Positions 16,258 through 24,553 of a stretch of DNA of 64,000 bases are shown in pieces. This DNA is from Sphingomonas edaphi. GTDB lineage: Bacteria > Pseudomonadota > Alphaproteobacteria > Sphingomonadales > Sphingomonadaceae. Position 1 is the stretch's first letter. The number at the start of each line of letters is the position of its first letter. The stretch is taken from positions 372,001 to 436,000 of the forward strand of contig NZ_QXTF01000002.1 in the NCBI RefSeq assembly GCF_003583725.1. The letters run 5' to 3'. The notes beneath the pieces are model-generated. The model was given only the letters and a program-made list of their open reading frames with translations, was not told the DNA's origin and made no database searches. A program made the position numbers and the translations under genes.

Positions 16258-16743
16258 CTACGCCGGGACATTCACTGACGGGAACACGCGGGCGAGTTCT
16301 GTCAAACTGGTCTGTGCGTTTTTGTGATGAATGAAAACGCCGCCGGCATCCTCCCACTTCGCCCGGTGATCCTCGCGATCGTCGACCAGCACATCGCCCG
16401 GATCCATGTAGCGATATTTATCTCGCGCCATACAGGTGATAATCGGCGTGCGGGGGAAGTACTCTTCGGCCCAGGCCACCTTCTGCGGGGCGGCCCAAGT
16501 ACCCAGCGGCAATCCAGTAAGTATGGTCGGGTGCAGGTGCTTGACCGCCTCGAACAATTCCATCGCGTCTGGCAGCAATGGCAGTCGGGCATAGAAATCC
16601 TTGGTGTTGGCTAGCCGTCGCCAAAATTCCCTTTTCGAATGGCGCGCTTCGAACTGCTTGGGCGAAAGCCCGCCAAGCACAGCTCGCGCCCCCGAATCGA
16701 AGTCGGCCAAAACCCCGTCACAATCGAGGAACAGGTTCGGCAT
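16258..16743 (-). CDS. HAD-superfamily 5'-nucleotidase-like phosphatase
   Basis: A 161-residue phosphatase of the haloacid dehalogenase fold. Motif I is D7-C-D9-G-V-L-A-D-F, motif II is ILTGLPLG, the Lys is in the APQKVAWAEEYF region and motif III is DVLVDDREDH. The overall pattern (WRRLANTKDFYARLPLLPDAMEL) resembles the NT5C deoxyribonucleotidase subfamily. It lies directly after, and probably in one operon with, the 2H-phosphoesterase-like gene, which suggests a nucleotide or RNA-end phosphate substrate, but this is inference. Confidence 0.82.
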   Translation of the reverse strand: MPNLFLDCDGVLADFDSGARAVLGGLSPKQFEARHSKREFWRRLANTKDFYARLPLLPDAMELFEAVKHLHPTILTGLPLGTWAAPQKVAWAEEYFPRTPIITCMARDKYRYMDPGDVLVDDREDHRAKWEDAGGVFIHHKNAQTSLTELARVFPSVNVPA

Positions 16744-16745
16744 AT

Positions 16746-17126
16746 TTAGAACTTCGCCGGCTCGACGCGGATCGCTACGGGATCATCGAATAGTTTCCAG
16801 CCACCACCTTTCAGAAGATCATTGCTCTCGCGGGGCTGGCGGCCCTTCGACTTGTCCAGCGACCAAGTGATGTGAAAGATGGACCCATCCGGCCGATCCG
16901 ACGTGCCATCTATTTCGACGACCATAGCCTCCAGGCTGCTGCCGTCATCGGCATGCCCAACAATCTTCGCATCGACCTCGGGGGGCAGCTGCGCATCGCC
17001 TGCATTTGCGTGCAGCGTTACATGATCGGCGTCCGCGTTTTCGTAACGAGGGCGATAGCGTTTAAGCAGCTCCTCGCGCTGCGATCGGTCCAATTTCCAG
17101 CCAACGACAGTTCTGGGTTTCGTCAT
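16746..17126 (-). CDS. Small 2H-phosphoesterase-like protein (two HxT motifs)
   Basis: A 126-residue cytosolic protein starting MTKPRTVVGWKL. It contains H35-V-T37-L in ADHVTLHA and H85-I-T87-W in IFHITWSL, 50 residues apart. This spacing of two HxTx motifs is the active-site signature of 2H phosphoesterases (2',3'-cyclic phosphodiesterases and the CPD part of fungal tRNA ligases). The start GWKLDRSQREELLKRYRPRY also recalls that group. It is two bases from the HAD nucleotidase gene. The overall assignment rests on the motifs only. Confidence 0.6.
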   Translation of the reverse strand: MTKPRTVVGWKLDRSQREELLKRYRPRYENADADHVTLHANAGDAQLPPEVDAKIVGHADDGSSLEAMVVEIDGTSDRPDGSIFHITWSLDKSKGRQPRESNDLLKGGGWKLFDDPVAIRVEPAKF

Positions 17127-17160
17127 GTGTGACAAAAACCCCGACGCCGGAGTCGGGTTC

Positions 17161-18540
17161 CTAGCCGAGCTTCCGCACCAGCTCGGCCGCGAAGTCACTG
17201 AGCGTATCGTCGCGCGCGCCGAGGATTGCGATTCGATCACCCGGCAGCGCTTCGGAAAGCAGCCGCTCGCCAATGGCCGCGCGCTCCGCGACGTGCTCGG
17301 CGTGGCCGCCCGCTGCTCGGATCGCGTCCGCCAGCCATTCCGTTCCGCGCGATCTGTCGACCGTGCCGCCTTGGTAAACGGCGTCGGGCATGTATAGCCG
17401 GTCACCCTCGCGCATCCCTTTGGCGAAGGTTTGCGCAAGTTCGTCGCCCATTTTGGCGATCGGACCATAGCCGTGCGGTTGGAACATGATGAGCAAGCGC
17501 CCTGGCTGCGCGGTCAACGTGGCAAGCGTCGCCGCGATCTTGTCAGGATTGTGCGCGAAATCGTCGATTACCGTCACCCCGCCGGCGGTCCCGACCGTCT
17601 CGAGCCGACGTTTCAGGCCTGAAAAACGCGAGAGGGCGCTTGCCGCTTCACCAAGCGGAAGTCCCAGCGCGTGAACCGCACCCAGCGCGGCCAGAGCGTT
17701 CATCGCGTTATGGCGACCGGGAACTGCCAAACTGACCTCGTGACGGTCGCCGTCATGCTCAACGGTAAACTGCACGCCGTCGGGCAGCAGTGACAGGTTG
17801 CGGCCGCGAAGGGTTGCCGCCGGCGAGTCGAAACCAAAGCCAATGGGGTCCCTTATCGCTTCGGCAATTGCGCGAGTTTCCGGATCGTCGAGGTTGACCA
17901 CTGCCTTCGATGCGCGTGCCAAGAATGCGCCAAACAGGCTGCGGAGCTCATCCATCGATTTGTGGTCTAGGCTAATGTTGCCCACAACCGCGACCGTCGG
18001 CTTGTAAAGCGCGATCGACCCGTCGCTTTCATCCACCTCGCTTACGAAAAGCTCGGGATCGCCCACCAATGCGGATGCGAACGGCGCGCTTGGCGCGACG
18101 AAGTTCTTCATCACCGCGCCATTCATGACGGTCGGTTGGCGATGCATTCCGTGCAGGATCCAGCCTATCATGCCGGTAACGGTCGACTTACCGCTGGTGC
18201 CGCCGACCGCAACGCTTGTCTGCGCCGCGTTCAGCAGTCTAGCCAGAAGCTGCGGGCGGGTGACGTGGTCCAGCCCGAGCTCCCGGGCGCGGACTACGTC
18301 CGGGATGCTCTCTTCGACTGCCGCCGACGTTACTAGCGTCGCACCATCCGCAAGACCTGACCCGTCCTGCGGGGACAGGCTGATGCCTAGCGATTTCAGA
18401 TAGTCGAACTTCGATGCCAGGCGGCCAGCGTCGAGGGAGCGATCTGACCCGCCGACACGAGCGCCGCCGGCTCGAAGAATGGCCGCGAGCGGCAGCATCC
18501 CGCTGCCTCCGATTCCGCAGAAGAAATATTGGTCCGTCAT
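17161..18540 (-). CDS. Mur ligase family protein (MurC/Mpl-like)
   Basis: A 459-residue ATP-dependent amide ligase. The N-terminal Rossmann domain has CGIGGSGMLPLAAIL, the central P-loop is VGGTSGKSTVTGMIG, acidic SEVDESDGSI follows, then NISLDHKSM and the C-terminal domain with VIDDFAHNPDKI. It starts at ATG 18540. MurC adds L-Ala to UDP-MurNAc; Mpl re-attaches a recycled tripeptide. Because it sits outside a dcw cluster and faces an LD-carboxypeptidase across 48 bases, a wall-recycling role is plausible, but the substrate cannot be settled from sequence alone. Confidence 0.85.
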   Translation of the reverse strand: MTDQYFFCGIGGSGMLPLAAILRAGGARVGGSDRSLDAGRLASKFDYLKSLGISLSPQDGSGLADGATLVTSAAVEESIPDVVRARELGLDHVTRPQLLARLLNAAQTSVAVGGTSGKSTVTGMIGWILHGMHRQPTVMNGAVMKNFVAPSAPFASALVGDPELFVSEVDESDGSIALYKPTVAVVGNISLDHKSMDELRSLFGAFLARASKAVVNLDDPETRAIAEAIRDPIGFGFDSPAATLRGRNLSLLPDGVQFTVEHDGDRHEVSLAVPGRHNAMNALAALGAVHALGLPLGEAASALSRFSGLKRRLETVGTAGGVTVIDDFAHNPDKIAATLATLTAQPGRLLIMFQPHGYGPIAKMGDELAQTFAKGMREGDRLYMPDAVYQGGTVDRSRGTEWLADAIRAAGGHAEHVAERAAIGERLLSEALPGDRIAILGARDDTLSDFAAELVRKLG

Positions 18541-18588
18541 CGATCGCCGCCCTATGCGGGCGCGGCGCTTCGTGCAAATGATGACGCG

Positions 18589-19407
18589 ATGAAGATCGCG
18601 GTCGTCGCGCCAAGCTGCACGTTGAAACCCGAAGCCGCTGAGGCGGTCGCCGCCATTGCCCGCGCTCGCGGCGATGTCGATCTGGCGATCCATCCCCAAT
18701 GCTTTCTGTCGGATGGCCACTTTGCTGGACACGACGAAGCGCGACTGATGGCCCTGCGCGAGGTAATGGCCGACGAGAGCATCGACGCTGTATGGTTCGC
18801 GCGCGGAGGCTATGGCTCAAACCGGATCGCTGAGGCAGCCGCGGCTGAATTGCCTGCCGCCGCTAAACGTAAAACCTACCTCGGCTATTCCGACGCAGGG
18901 TTCCTACTCGCCGCATTCGACAAGGCAGGGCTCATGGTTGCGCACGGGCCAATGGTTCAGGATGTCGTCAGGGAGGGCGGCGAGGCTGCCGTGCATCGCG
19001 CGCTCGACTGGCTGGTGAACCGCGACGAAGGCGCTCTGGATGCCGGAGTTCGCTTCGGCCAGCGAACGATGGCCTTCAACCTTACGGTGCTGTCCAACCT
19101 GCTGGGGACGGCAATCGAACCTGACTTTTCGGGGGCGGACCTGTTGATCGAGGACGTGGCCGAGCATGAATACCGCATCGACCGCGCCATGTTCCATGTA
19201 ACGGGAAGTCCCGCCATTCGTCGGATCGCTTCGCTAAGAATGGGTAGGATGAGCGAGATTCCTGAGAACGATCCCGTATTCGGAAGCGACGCCGAATCTA
19301 TTGTTCGCGAGTGGTGCGGCAGGTCAGGAATCGTCTTTGGGGGCATCGCAGATATTGGTCACGATGCCGCAAATCGCATTGTTCCGTTCGATCTTGCGCG
19401 AAATTAA
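18589..19407 (+). CDS. LD-carboxypeptidase (peptidase family S66)
   Basis: A 272-residue LdcA-like serine peptidase that removes the terminal D-Ala from tetrapeptides in murein recycling. The N-terminal part MKIAVVAPSC and the nucleophile loop FARGGYGSNRI (Ser) are followed by GYSDAGFLLAA and VAHGPMVQD; C-terminal acidic and His residues lie in LLIEDVAEHEYRIDR and GHDAANRIVPF. Start chosen at ATG 18589; the open frame reaches 18529 without homology. It is divergent from the Mur ligase, with 48 bases between start codons, so shared control is likely. Confidence 0.88.
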   Translation: MKIAVVAPSCTLKPEAAEAVAAIARARGDVDLAIHPQCFLSDGHFAGHDEARLMALREVMADESIDAVWFARGGYGSNRIAEAAAAELPAAAKRKTYLGYSDAGFLLAAFDKAGLMVAHGPMVQDVVREGGEAAVHRALDWLVNRDEGALDAGVRFGQRTMAFNLTVLSNLLGTAIEPDFSGADLLIEDVAEHEYRIDRAMFHVTGSPAIRRIASLRMGRMSEIPENDPVFGSDAESIVREWCGRSGIVFGGIADIGHDAANRIVPFDLARN

Positions 19408-19485
19408 CCATTTTGATCGCGCTCTCCCCCTTGCACAGAGAGGGAAATCGCGCTCTATCGACTCTCAGAACAACAGGAGGGCCTC

Positions 19486-19761
19486 ATGGCAAAAGCATCG
19501 AGCGGGACTGGTCGTAAAGCAGGTGGTGGACTCGCACGTCCGGTAACGCCGTCTTCGGATCTCGCCGCGATCGTGGGTTCGAACCCGCTGCCGCGTAGCG
19601 AAGTCGTCTCGAAGGTTTGGGATCACATTCGCAAGAACAACCTGCAAAACCCGAATAACAAGCGGGAAATTCTTGCAGACGACAAGCTGAAGAAGGTCTT
19701 CGGCACTGACAAGTGCACCATGTTCGAAATGAACAAGCATCTGTCGAAGCATCTGAGCTAG
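19486..19761 (+). CDS. SWIB/MDM2-domain mini-protein
   Basis: A 91-residue protein consisting of a basic, Gly/Ala-rich tail (MAKASSGTGRKAGGGLARPV) and one SWIB domain (residues 22-90: SDLAAIVGSNPLPRSEVVSKVWDHIRKNNLQNPNNKREILADDKLKKVFG). SWIB domains are best known from eukaryotic chromatin remodellers; stand-alone forms occur in Chlamydia and some alphaproteobacteria with no settled role, perhaps in nucleoid or topoisomerase functions. A good AGGAGGG precedes ATG 19486, and a strong terminator follows at 19799. Confidence 0.92.
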   Translation: MAKASSGTGRKAGGGLARPVTPSSDLAAIVGSNPLPRSEVVSKVWDHIRKNNLQNPNNKREILADDKLKKVFGTDKCTMFEMNKHLSKHLS

Positions 19762-19798
19762 GCCGCGCGCCGCGCTTGTCGCGGCATGCGTGCGACGA

Positions 19799-19829
19799 GG
19801 GGCCCCGGCATTGCCGCGGGCCCCTTTTT
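19799..19829 (+). terminator. Intrinsic terminator of the SWIB gene
   Basis: GGGGCCC (19799-19805) pairs with GGGCCCC (19818-19824) and is followed by TTTTT. Confidence 0.85.
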
Positions 19830-19848
19830 CTTGTTCAGACGATTCGCG

Positions 19849-20604
19849 TCAGGCGCGAAACGCCGTGGCGAGTCGTTCTGAAATGACCGGATAGCCGCGG
19901 TCCGATGGGATCCGCACGTGCGGTTCGCCGTCAATTTCCTCAACCCAAGGAACGATCGTCTCGAGTGAGTGGGCGCGCGCGTCGGCGATTGCGGCCGTGA
20001 GATCGCGGTGACCTGCAAGTCGCTCAAGATTGCGCTTGGTCGGGAAGATCGCGTTTGCCTCTCCTCGGGCCACGCGGTCGACTAGTTCGGCCGGACTCGA
20101 CCATTCGGCAGCGACGCACTCGCCGGGCTGCGGATTTGGTTGCCACTCTCCGTCCGGTCCGCGCGCCAGATAGAAGAGGGTATCGAATTTGCGGGGCTGT
20201 TTGAAAGCCGGCATCCAGCGTGCGAACGGCACCAGCGCATCCAGGTCGAGCGATAGACCATGAGCCCGCAACAACTCGCCGAAATCCGCGCCTTCGATGA
20301 GTAATGACTGCAGCATTCGCCCTAGCGCTACATCCACGGGCCCCTGAAGGCCGGCGACAATTGCACTTTCCTCGATCGTTTCGCGGATTGCCGTGATTTT
20401 AGCTGTACCGTCCGCAATTCCCAACGAAGTTGCAAGCCGGCGGTCAGCCTCGTCGACACGCCCCCCCGGGAACACGATCGCTCCCGCAGCAAACGCCATT
20501 CGTGCCGATCGTTCGACGACCAAGATTTCCGGCACGCCAGCTGAACCCGCCGGCGGATCGCGCCAGACGACCAGTGTTGCGGCGGGAATCGCATCGTCGC
20601 TCAT
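19849..20604 (-). CDS. NUDIX hydrolase (NUDT19/acyl-CoA diphosphatase-like)
   Basis: A 251-residue hydrolase. Its Nudix box is split by an insertion: GGRVDEADRR ... IRETIEESAIVAGL carries the RExxEE catalytic core. The long insert and C-terminal region with FARWMPAFKQPRKFDTLFYLA and GECVAAEWSSP match the NUDT7/NUDT19 type, whose members cleave CoA or nucleoside-diphosphate conjugates. The substrate is not determined. The gene starts at ATG 20604, and the terminator of the neighbouring minus-strand lipoprotein gene lies upstream of it. Confidence 0.85.
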   Translation of the reverse strand: MSDDAIPAATLVVWRDPPAGSAGVPEILVVERSARMAFAAGAIVFPGGRVDEADRRLATSLGIADGTAKITAIRETIEESAIVAGLQGPVDVALGRMLQSLLIEGADFGELLRAHGLSLDLDALVPFARWMPAFKQPRKFDTLFYLARGPDGEWQPNPQPGECVAAEWSSPAELVDRVARGEANAIFPTKRNLERLAGHRDLTAAIADARAHSLETIVPWVEEIDGEPHVRIPSDRGYPVISERLATAFRA

Positions 20605-20634
20605 CGCCCAACGGCCCTATCATTCTTCTGCGCA

Positions 20635-20670
20635 TAAAAAAGGGCCGGCAGCCCGAAGGCGCCGGCCCTT
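20635..20670 (-). terminator. Intrinsic terminator of the lipoprotein gene
   Basis: GGGCCGGC (20642-20649) pairs with GCCGGCCC (20661-20668). Read on the minus strand, the stem is followed by a run of T, so it ends the gene at 20705-20974. Confidence 0.8.
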
Positions 20671-20704
20671 TCCGTTCCACCCCCGGGAAGGGAGCGGAAA
20701 CGGA

Positions 20705-20974
20705 TTACATCGCGTTGACAGCAGCCGCGTTGACGTCGGCTTCGTCGACTGCTTCTTCCTTGGCATCGCCTTCGGCTTCGAGCGCGTCGGCCTGGTTTTC
20801 CAGGGCAGCGGCTTCGGCGCCATTGGCGGTGTTGTCGGCCATCGCTTCCAGGTTGTCGGCGGCAGCGTCGTAGTTGTCCTCGATGTTGTCGCCGAGGGCA
20901 TCGTCACCCTTGCCACCACAGGCGGCGAGAGCAAGCGCGGCGGCGCCGACGATGGCAAACGAAAGCTTCTTCAT
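20705..20974 (-). CDS. Small acidic lipoprotein under stress control
   Basis: An 89-residue protein starting MKKLSFAIVGAAALALAAC, with a lipobox (LAAC) at the end of the signal peptide. The mature part is an Ala/Asp/Glu/Asn-rich low-complexity helix (DNIEDNYDAAADNLEAMADNTANGAEAAALENQADALEAEG), like unnamed sphingomonad outer-surface or periplasmic lipoproteins. AGGGGA precedes ATG 20974. An exact EcfG-type promoter lies 59 bases upstream of the start and a terminator follows, so it is monocistronic. Function unknown. Confidence 0.85.
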   Translation of the reverse strand: MKKLSFAIVGAAALALAACGGKGDDALGDNIEDNYDAAADNLEAMADNTANGAEAAALENQADALEAEGDAKEEAVDEADVNAAAVNAM

Positions 20975-21032
20975 CAAAAATCCCCTTTTTCCAGTGTGCT
21001 GGCGTTCTTGCAGCCTTCACATAGGCCGTTCC

Positions 21033-21058
21033 AACGCAACCACATCCGTAACGGTTCC
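21033..21058 (-). promoter_or_regulatory. EcfG-type general-stress promoter of the lipoprotein gene
   Basis: On the minus strand GGAAC (21058-21054), a 17-base spacer and CGTT (21036-21033) match the consensus exactly. Confidence 0.65.
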
Positions 21059-21084
21059 GCGCTGCACCGCATTTTGTCAATCAC

Positions 21085-21113
21085 TTGCTTGGGAAAGGCG
21101 GAAACCCTATCTT
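21085..21113 (+). promoter_or_regulatory. Probable sigma-70-type promoter of ssrA
   Basis: TTGCTT (21085-21090), a 17-base spacer and TATCTT (21108-21113) place transcription start near 21120, where the acceptor half of the tmRNA begins. Confidence 0.5.
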
Positions 21114-21119
21114 GGGGGC

Positions 21120-21395
21120 GCCGGGCAACCGGCTATGTCGGTAGAGTATCGGGTGGAATAGGCATTTCGGACCCGGGGGGCAGTACCCCGGCGCCTCCAC
21201 CACCAGCAGCGACCCTCGCGGTTTTCGATGCTGCTGATGGGGGCGAAACAGGATCGACGAGTGCAATAAAGGCCTGGTTGCCGATCGGTATGAGACCACC
21301 GTGACGGCTCGTTCACACAAGTGCCAACGATAACGAGGCTCTTGCTATTGCTGCCTAACTGAGGGCCTAACGGTCTGAAGTTAAGTGGACAAAAG
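21120..21395 (+). ncRNA. ssrA: Transfer-messenger RNA, circularly permuted two-piece form
   Basis: tmRNA rescues stalled ribosomes. The acceptor piece comes first and ends in a T-arm with the loop GGCAGTA, then CGCCTCC-A-CCA (21193-21202). After a spacer of 36 bases containing an inverted repeat (GCAGC/GCTGC), the coding piece begins with GGGGGCG at 21239. Its first seven bases pair with CGCCTCC and include the G3-U70 pair recognised by alanyl-tRNA synthetase. The tag frame runs from GCC 21323 to TAA 21356-21358 and encodes ANDNEALAIAA. Permutation is typical of alphaproteobacteria. The 5' and 3' ends of the pieces are approximate. Confidence 0.93.
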
Positions 21396-21440
21396 CGCGG
21401 TCGGACCCCACCGGGCAACAGAAGGGGATTCCAGCGGCTT

Positions 21441-21477
21441 GGAGAGCGCCGGGCAACAGAAGCTCTCCACTTTTTCT
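21441..21477 (+). terminator. Intrinsic terminator of ssrA
   Basis: GGAGAGC (21441-21447) pairs with GCTCTCC (21462-21468), followed by ACTTTTTCTT. The loop holds the second copy of a 14-base direct repeat, CCGGGCAACAGAAG (21411-21424 and 21449-21462). Confidence 0.8.
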
Positions 21478-21556
21478 TCCCCGTTATTGTCCGGCTTGCC
21501 GTGCGGCTCGTCCCGTCGCAGGTTCGCGCCTGCAAATATTCCGGGGGAGTCGCATT

Positions 21557-23638
21557 ATGACCGTTCGCCGCCTTGTCCTTGCTCTTGGCCTCGCCGCCGC
21601 GCCGCTGGCCATCACGCCCGCCGCCGCACATGAGACGATGGTCGCCTTGGCGGCGGCTGCCGCACCCGTCCCCAAGGACCAGTTGATGAAGCCGCCCGCG
21701 GACGCGGCGCACTATGTCGTGGTCTCTGACGCCGGAAAGCATGGCGACCAATGGCGATGGCAGCTCCCGGACGGCAGCACCGCATATCGCTGGTCGCAGG
21801 AGCTTCGTGGCTGGATCAGCGAGGTCGACCAGGTAGTGAGGCTCGGCTCCGACGGGATGCCGGAGGCGGTGACCATTCGCGGCGTGACGATCAGCGGCGA
21901 TGCGGCGGAGACCTTCGCGGTCAAGGACGGAAAGGCCAGCTGGACCAGCACCAGTGACAGCGGCTCTGCGCCGGCTGGAGGCTATTATTTGCCCGCCGGT
22001 GGTATCGGGCTTGCGAACAGCGCTCTGATTGAGCGGCTGGTCGCGGCTGGTGCAGCCGGTGTGAATCTGCTGCCCAGTGGCAAGGCGACTTTGGCCTTGG
22101 GGCCGACGCAATCGATTACGGGACCGGGTGGGCCGAAGACGGTCCAGCTTGCCTTCGTTCGCGGCGTGCTTGCATCCCCGTTTCCCGTCTGGCTAGACGA
22201 GAACAAGCGTTACTTTGCCGACATCGGCGGTATGTCGCTGGTGCCCGCCGGCTATGAAGGCGCCGTCAAGGCGATGCGCGACGTTCAGGAAGCCGCCACA
22301 GCCGCGGAAGTTAAGGCGATTGCCGCCCGTTTCCTGACCGCAGAGGCGAAGCGCCCAGTTCTGTTCGACAATGTCCAGCTGTTCGATGCCGACAAGGGTC
22401 AGTTCCTCGCGAACCAGTCCGTCCTTGCACAGGACGGGAAAATCGCCCGGATTGGTGTCGCAGGTTCGATCGAGGCGCCCGCAGGCGCGCAGCTGATCGA
22501 CGGACGCGGCAAGACACTGGTTCCAGGCATTTGGGACAGCCACATGCACATCGGCGACGACTGGGATGTGCTGGCCAACATGGCCAACGGGATGACCAGC
22601 TTCCGTAGTCCCGGGACGGAAATCGACCGCGCCAAGTCGACCACGGCGCGCCGGAAGAGCGGTGAGCTTCTGATGGGCGAGCCATTCATTTCGGCGATTG
22701 TAGACAAGAAGGACCCCCTCGCGGCGCAAGGAGCCGAAGTAGTCAGCAGCGAGGCGGAAGCGATTGCCGCGGTCCGTAAGATCAAGAATGCGGGATTGTG
22801 GGGTGTGAAGTTCTACACTTCGATGAATCCAGCGTGGATCAAGCCCGCCGCGGCTGAAGCTCACCGTCTGGGCCTGCACGTCCATGGCCATGTGCCGGCC
22901 TCGATGCGGCCGAGCGAGGCGGTTGCGGCTGGCTATGACGAACTGACCCACCTGAATTTCGTCGTCATGGAATCGATGCCGCAAGAAGTGGTCGACAAAG
23001 CGAACACCCGGCAGCGGATGGAAGGGCCGGCCAAATTCTTCAAGAACGTCGACCTGGACGCGGAACCGATAAAAAGCTTCATCGCCGGTTTGGCTGCGAA
23101 GAAGACCGTGGTCGACCCGACCATCGTCATCTTCGAAAGCATGCTTACCCAGGACGGCGGCAAACCGGCGCCGGCTTATGCGCCCTACATGAACATCATT
23201 TCGCCGGTTCTGGACCGCAGTTTCAAGAGCGGTGGCTATCCGCTGGTGGAGGGCTACACGCGCGATGACTATCGCAAGAGCTTCGCCAACATGGTCAAGC
23301 TAGTGGGCAAGCTTCATCAGGCTGGCGTTCCCATCGTCGCCGGAACGGACGGCTGGGGCATCGAACTGGTCCGCGAGCTGGAAATCTATCGCCAGGCCGG
23401 AATGTCTCCAGCCGCCGCACTGCAAAGCGCCACGATCGTCCCCGCCCGGGTCGTTGGCGCGGACCAGCGGATCGGCTCAATCGCCGTCGGCAAGGAGGCA
23501 GACATGGTACTGGTCGATGGCGACCCATCAAAGGAAATCGGCGCATTGCGGCGCGTCGTGACGGTGGTCAGCGACGGCTATGTGATGGACGGGGACGCAT
23601 TGCGTAAGGCCGCGGGATACAGCGGCCGGCCGAAATAA
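21557..23638 (+). CDS. Secreted amidohydrolase with a large N-terminal extension
   Basis: A 693-residue exported protein with signal peptide MTVRRLVLALGLAAAPLAITPAAA. Residues of about 45-280 form an extra region (HYVVVSDAGKHGDQWRWQLPDG.. to ..KAIAARFLT) that I cannot assign. The amidohydrolase domain starts at VLFDNVQLFDADKGQ, with metal ligands in DSHMHI, a possible Lys in LWGVKFYTS, HVHGHV, ELTHLNF and AGTDGWGI, and the closing IVPARVVGADQRIGSIAVGKEADMVLVDGDP. It resembles imidazolonepropionase/prolidase-like secreted amidohydrolases. The substrate is unknown. It lies ten bases ahead of the frameshifted lipoprotein gene. Confidence 0.88.
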   Translation: MTVRRLVLALGLAAAPLAITPAAAHETMVALAAAAAPVPKDQLMKPPADAAHYVVVSDAGKHGDQWRWQLPDGSTAYRWSQELRGWISEVDQVVRLGSDGMPEAVTIRGVTISGDAAETFAVKDGKASWTSTSDSGSAPAGGYYLPAGGIGLANSALIERLVAAGAAGVNLLPSGKATLALGPTQSITGPGGPKTVQLAFVRGVLASPFPVWLDENKRYFADIGGMSLVPAGYEGAVKAMRDVQEAATAAEVKAIAARFLTAEAKRPVLFDNVQLFDADKGQFLANQSVLAQDGKIARIGVAGSIEAPAGAQLIDGRGKTLVPGIWDSHMHIGDDWDVLANMANGMTSFRSPGTEIDRAKSTTARRKSGELLMGEPFISAIVDKKDPLAAQGAEVVSSEAEAIAAVRKIKNAGLWGVKFYTSMNPAWIKPAAAEAHRLGLHVHGHVPASMRPSEAVAAGYDELTHLNFVVMESMPQEVVDKANTRQRMEGPAKFFKNVDLDAEPIKSFIAGLAAKKTVVDPTIVIFESMLTQDGGKPAPAYAPYMNIISPVLDRSFKSGGYPLVEGYTRDDYRKSFANMVKLVGKLHQAGVPIVAGTDGWGIELVRELEIYRQAGMSPAAALQSATIVPARVVGADQRIGSIAVGKEADMVLVDGDPSKEIGALRRVVTVVSDGYVMDGDALRKAAGYSGRPK

Positions 23639-23648
23639 GGGGAAAGAG

Positions 23649-24517
23649 ATGAGCGCGTGGGGGAAATTCTTCGTCGCGGCAGCGGCGCCATTGCTGCTGG
23701 GCGGATGCCTGTGGGGGCCGGGTAAGTTCACGTCGGACCTGGCGCTGCGCAAGAACGGCACATTCGTGCTGGATTATCGGGGCGAGATCCTGCTGCAGAT
23801 GCCGGACTATAAGGGTCCGGCGCCGCTGCCGTGGGAAAATGACATGGCGCGCTGCTATGCCGACGGCCGGGCCGAAATTGTGGATACGGAAGTCAGGACT
23901 GACCCGGTCGATGGCTCAGATGAAAAAGAGGTGGAAAAGCGCGCTTGCACCGCTGCAGAACTGCGAAGCTCAAGGCGCAGCATGAAAAAGAAAGCGCGGA
24001 AAAGGTCGAGCAGCGCCGTAAGGAAGGCGAAAACGTGGCCAAGGTGCTGGGCTTGCCGAGCTCTGATGATGCGTCCAACCGCCGCTTTGCCGCGAACTTG
24101 ATGAAATACCAAGGTTGGCGCTCGGTGATCTATAAGGGCAAGGGCATGTTCGACGTCGACTATCATTTCGAAGGCCGTGTCGGACAGGACTATGCATTTC
24201 CGATGATGCCGGAATCCGACATCGTCATTCCCTTCGTCATGATCCGTCGCAGGCAAGATCGGACCGTTATGGTCACCGCACCGGCGCTGAATGGCGGCTT
24301 GGGACCTCTCAGCGGTCGCGCCAAGATGCTGAATCTGCCTGACAAAGGCGACGGCCCGCCCTCGCTCGCCGAAGGTCGGTTCACCATTACAACCGACGGG
24401 GAAATACTGACCAACAATAGCGAGGATGGACCGATTGCTGGCACTGCCGGGAAACAGGTCCGCTGGGATGTCAGCTCGGAAACGACAAAAGTGCCGGAGA
24501 TGCTGTTGAGGTTGTAA
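23649..24517 (+). pseudogene. Lipoprotein gene of unknown function, interrupted by a -1 frameshift
   Basis: The first part begins MSAWGKFFVAAAAPLLLGGC, a lipoprotein signal, and reads well to KRACTAAEL at about 23962. From there the matching frame is one base displaced: AKLKAQHEKESAEKVEQRRKEGENVAKVLGL continues to ..VPEMLLRL and TAA at 24515. One inserted base (CTN GCG AAG) would restore a 289-residue protein. The 3' part has good coding composition, so the lesion is recent, is a sequencing or assembly error, or is a programmed shift; no slippery run is seen at the site. Confidence 0.7.
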
Positions 24518-24553
24518 CGGCCGCTCCCGCTTCGCAGCGGGAGCAAACCGGGG

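Noticed and set aside
21107-22111. Minus-strand open frame across the tmRNA and amidohydrolase start
   Set aside because: It lies over a certain RNA gene and a clear signal peptide; no protein similarity.
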